The notes under the pieces were generated by a model, which had not been told where the DNA came from, made no database searches, and saw only the letters and a program-made list of their open reading frames with translations. The position numbers and the translations under genes are program-made. A DNA stretch of 64,000 bases, from NCBI GenBank assembly GCA_018817425.1, contig JAHITX010000060.1:20848-84847 (forward strand), read 5' to 3'. Origin of the DNA: Pseudomonadota bacterium (lineage in GTDB: Bacteria > Desulfobacterota > Desulfobacteria > Desulfobacterales > RPRI01). Numbering within the stretch: position 1 is the stretch's first letter; the number at the start of each line of letters is the position of its first letter. Shown piece after piece: positions 62,086-64,000 of the stretch.

Positions 62086-64000
62086 TTAAAGTTTTACGAT
62101 AACCACGTTCATGTATGCATCGACCTCCGCCTTTTGATCGGGGAGGATGACCATGGTGGTGCTTGGTGTTTCGATAATGGCCGGGCCTTCTATCTTGTTG
62201 CCGTATTTCAACTTTCTGGAATCGTAGATGTTGGTTTCTGCATAATCATTGTATTTTCTGAAAAAGGCCGGTCTTGTCCCTTTAACAGCCGGTGAAGAAT
62301 CGGCTACAGGCTCATAGGAAGCCTTTTCAAGGGAAGGTTTAAGAAGTTTACTTACTGCATTTAACCTGAAAGTTACAACCTGCATACCCGCTTCACGGAA
62401 TCCGGAACCCTTGCCGTAAATTTGCTCATATCTGCCTTCCCAATCATTCATAGTCTGCCGGACATCCTCGGCATTAAGCTTTTTGGTCGGAACAGGGATA
62501 TTGACTTCGTGAACCTGCCTGTTATATCTCATATCAAGCTCGCGGTGAAGCTCAACATCGGCTGCTGCTATGCCTTCAAGAGCCATATCTTCAATAGCTT
62601 TTTTTTCCATGCTTTCAAAAACCGCATTCAGGTGCACCGGATCAGCAGGCATGATATTAACATCGGTCTGGGTGTAAACATGAATTACATCCGAACAGGC
62701 AATGCCGAATGCCGAAAATACCGAAGACTGAGGAGGAATTACAACCTTTTTAACGCCCAAATCTTTTGAAAAAGATGCGCAGTGCATAGGCCCGTTGCCG
62801 CCATATGAAAGAAGTACGAAATCTCTCGGATCATGGCCTTTGTCAATTACCGACTGCCTTAAGTTGTCTGCCATAAAAGAATTGATAATGTCATATATAC
62901 CGGCAGCAGCCTGAACCACATCCATGCAAAGAGGATCGGCTATTTTTTCTTTGATCGCCTTGTAAGCTTTATCTTTATTTATGGTAAGCTTACCGCCGAA
63001 AAAATAACCCGGATTCAGATAACCAAGTACAACATCAACATCGGTCACTGTGGGTTCTGTGCCTCCACGTTCATAGCAAACAGGGCCTGGGGTGGAACCG
63101 GCACTGTCGGGACCAACTTTTAAGCCGCCAGTAACCGGATCGATTCTTGAGATTGTTCCGCCTGCTGCTCCGATACATGTGATGTTGATAATCGGGATAG
63201 TTACACGAAAGCGCATCATGATGGGCTCTTTCTTGAAAGACCATTCACCGTCTGCCAGAACGCTTACGTCAAAACTGGTGCCACCAACATCTGTTGTTAT
63301 TATGTTTTTTTCCCCAAGAACATTACCTAAGAATTTGCTACCGACAACACCACCAACAGGACCGGATTCAATGGTTGAAACAGGTCTTGCAGTCTCCCAG
63401 CTTGTTACACCGCCGTAAGCATGCATAATGGAAATATCCTGCTTTAACCCGGAATTCTTCAGCTCCTGGTTTAATGAATCAATATATTCGCGTGTCAGCT
63501 TTCCTATACAGGCATCAATAATAACAGTCATTGTACGGGCATATTCTCTGAGTTTGGGAGATATTTCATGAGATACCGCCAAATAAATATCCGGATAATT
63601 CTCCTCTACCAGCTTTTTTAACGCAATTTCATGTTCCGAATTCGTAAAAGACCATAACAGACATATGGCTATAGCCTCACAACCTTCCGCCGCCAGCTCA
63701 TCAATTGCCTGCTTTGCCTGTTTGAGATCCAAAGGAATTACTGCTTTGCCGAAGCAGTCTATACGCTCAACTATGCCTTTAATCAATGGACGGGGTACAA
63801 GCGGCTCAGGTTTGCGGCAGGTAGCCTGATGTTTGACTTCATCTTCACTAAGCCCATCAGTTTTTGCACCGGCTCTCATAATGATGGAAATATCTTCATG
63901 CCCGGCTGTGGTTAAAAGACCTACTTTTCCGAATGTACGGTTTATAACAGCATTGGTTCCAAGAGTCGTGCCATGACCTACGTAAACCGTACTAGGCAAA
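62086..64000 (-). CDS. Hydantoinase-A/acetone-carboxylase-like subunit (N-terminus beyond the window)
   Basis: At least 637 codons; the frame is open to the right edge, and the true start with the first ATP-binding loop (DVGGTFTD type, about 70-80 residues) lies outside. Visible features are VGHGTTLGTNAVINR, the second nucleotide-binding motif TTDVGGTSFDVSVL, IESGPVGGVVGSKFL, SYGGNGPMHCASFSKDLG, and the C-terminal GPAIIETPSTTMVILP. These are the HyuA/acetone-carboxylase beta ASKHA-type features; the subunit phosphorylates or activates the substrate with ATP. It is 26 bp upstream of the HyuB-like gene in the same operon. Confidence 0.88.
   Translation of the reverse strand, partial: LPSTVYVGHGTTLGTNAVINRTFGKVGLLTTAGHEDISIIMRAGAKTDGLSEDEVKHQATCRKPEPLVPRPLIKGIVERIDCFGKAVIPLDLKQAKQAIDELAAEGCEAIAICLLWSFTNSEHEIALKKLVEENYPDIYLAVSHEISPKLREYARTMTVIIDACIGKLTREYIDSLNQELKNSGLKQDISIMHAYGGVTSWETARPVSTIESGPVGGVVGSKFLGNVLGEKNIITTDVGGTSFDVSVLADGEWSFKKEPIMMRFRVTIPIINITCIGAAGGTISRIDPVTGGLKVGPDSAGSTPGPVCYERGGTEPTVTDVDVVLGYLNPGYFFGGKLTINKDKAYKAIKEKIADPLCMDVVQAAAGIYDIINSFMADNLRQSVIDKGHDPRDFVLLSYGGNGPMHCASFSKDLGVKKVVIPPQSSVFSAFGIACSDVIHVYTQTDVNIMPADPVHLNAVFESMEKKAIEDMALEGIAAADVELHRELDMRYNRQVHEVNIPVPTKKLNAEDVRQTMNDWEGRYEQIYGKGSGFREAGMQVVTFRLNAVSKLLKPSLEKASYEPVADSSPAVKGTRPAFFRKYNDYAETNIYDSRKLKYGNKIEGPAIIETPSTTMVILPDQKAEVDAYMNVVIVKL

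Noticed and set aside
1..64000. CRISPR arrays, rRNA operons, prophage or conjugation genes
   Set aside because: No regularly spaced direct repeats, rRNA-like segments, phage structural genes or integrases were seen.

Overview
This window looks like a chromosomal segment of a sulfate-reducing member of the Desulfobacterota, probably a relative of the Desulfobacterales. The evidence is the gene mix: several TauE/SafE and SulP anion transporters, a Hyf/Ehr-type membrane complex, CoA-linked mutase and thiolase genes, an acetone/acetophenone-carboxylase-like pair, and many PAS/Cache histidine kinases and sigma-54 regulators, all in moderately AT-rich DNA. The taxonomic placement is inference; no rRNA or marker gene is present.

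Layout. 1-2060 (-): a PAS-rich hybrid histidine kinase that runs off the left edge. 2.3-3.4 kb: decayed DNA with a truncated GYD-like gene, an IS1-family transposase remnant and small palindromic repeats. 3.4-9.5 kb (-): a five-gene acyl-CoA operon (acyl-CoA dehydrogenase, HMG-CoA-synthase-like/DUF35 fusion, thiolase, B12 mutase small and large subunits). A divergent sigma-54 activator (9702-11231, +) faces it. The space between them holds a -24/-12 promoter and three related palindromic sites. 11.4-13.8 kb: a glutamate-receptor-like K+ channel and an MFS transporter. 13.9-21.7 kb (-): a six-gene complex-I/group-4-hydrogenase-like operon headed by a small HTH regulator. Its catalytic subunit lacks all four nickel-binding cysteines. 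22-23.4 kb (-): a left-handed beta-helix protein.

23.8-50.4 kb is a signalling island: a SulP transporter, a cytidylate-kinase-like/BON/REC fusion, five histidine-kinase-like proteins (one without a recognisable ATP-binding domain), six single-domain receivers, two TauE/SafE exporters, two PEP-synthase-like ATP-grasp/phosphohistidine proteins, envelope proteins of unknown function, and one NtrC-type regulator with its kinase. The combination TauE + Cache kinase + receivers + PEP-synthase-like protein occurs twice with different gene order and orientation (30.2-38.2 kb and 38.7-47.3 kb). Three sites within it resemble sigma-54 promoters; the best, TGGCACATGTCTTGC at 38666, sits just before the second module. 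I regard this duplicated module as the best candidate for an uncharacterised system: envelope anion sensing and export coupled to a phosphohistidine enzyme through receivers that have no DNA-binding output.

50.6-64 kb: a secreted RNase T2, a Kef-type antiporter, a Bax-inhibitor-1 family protein, a Ca2+-type P-ATPase, pseudogene remnants of a prohibitin-like and a formate/nitrite-transporter gene, a zinc-ribbon protein, a Pal lipoprotein, and a hydantoinase/acetone-carboxylase-like pair that runs off the right edge. No tRNA, rRNA or CRISPR array was recognised.
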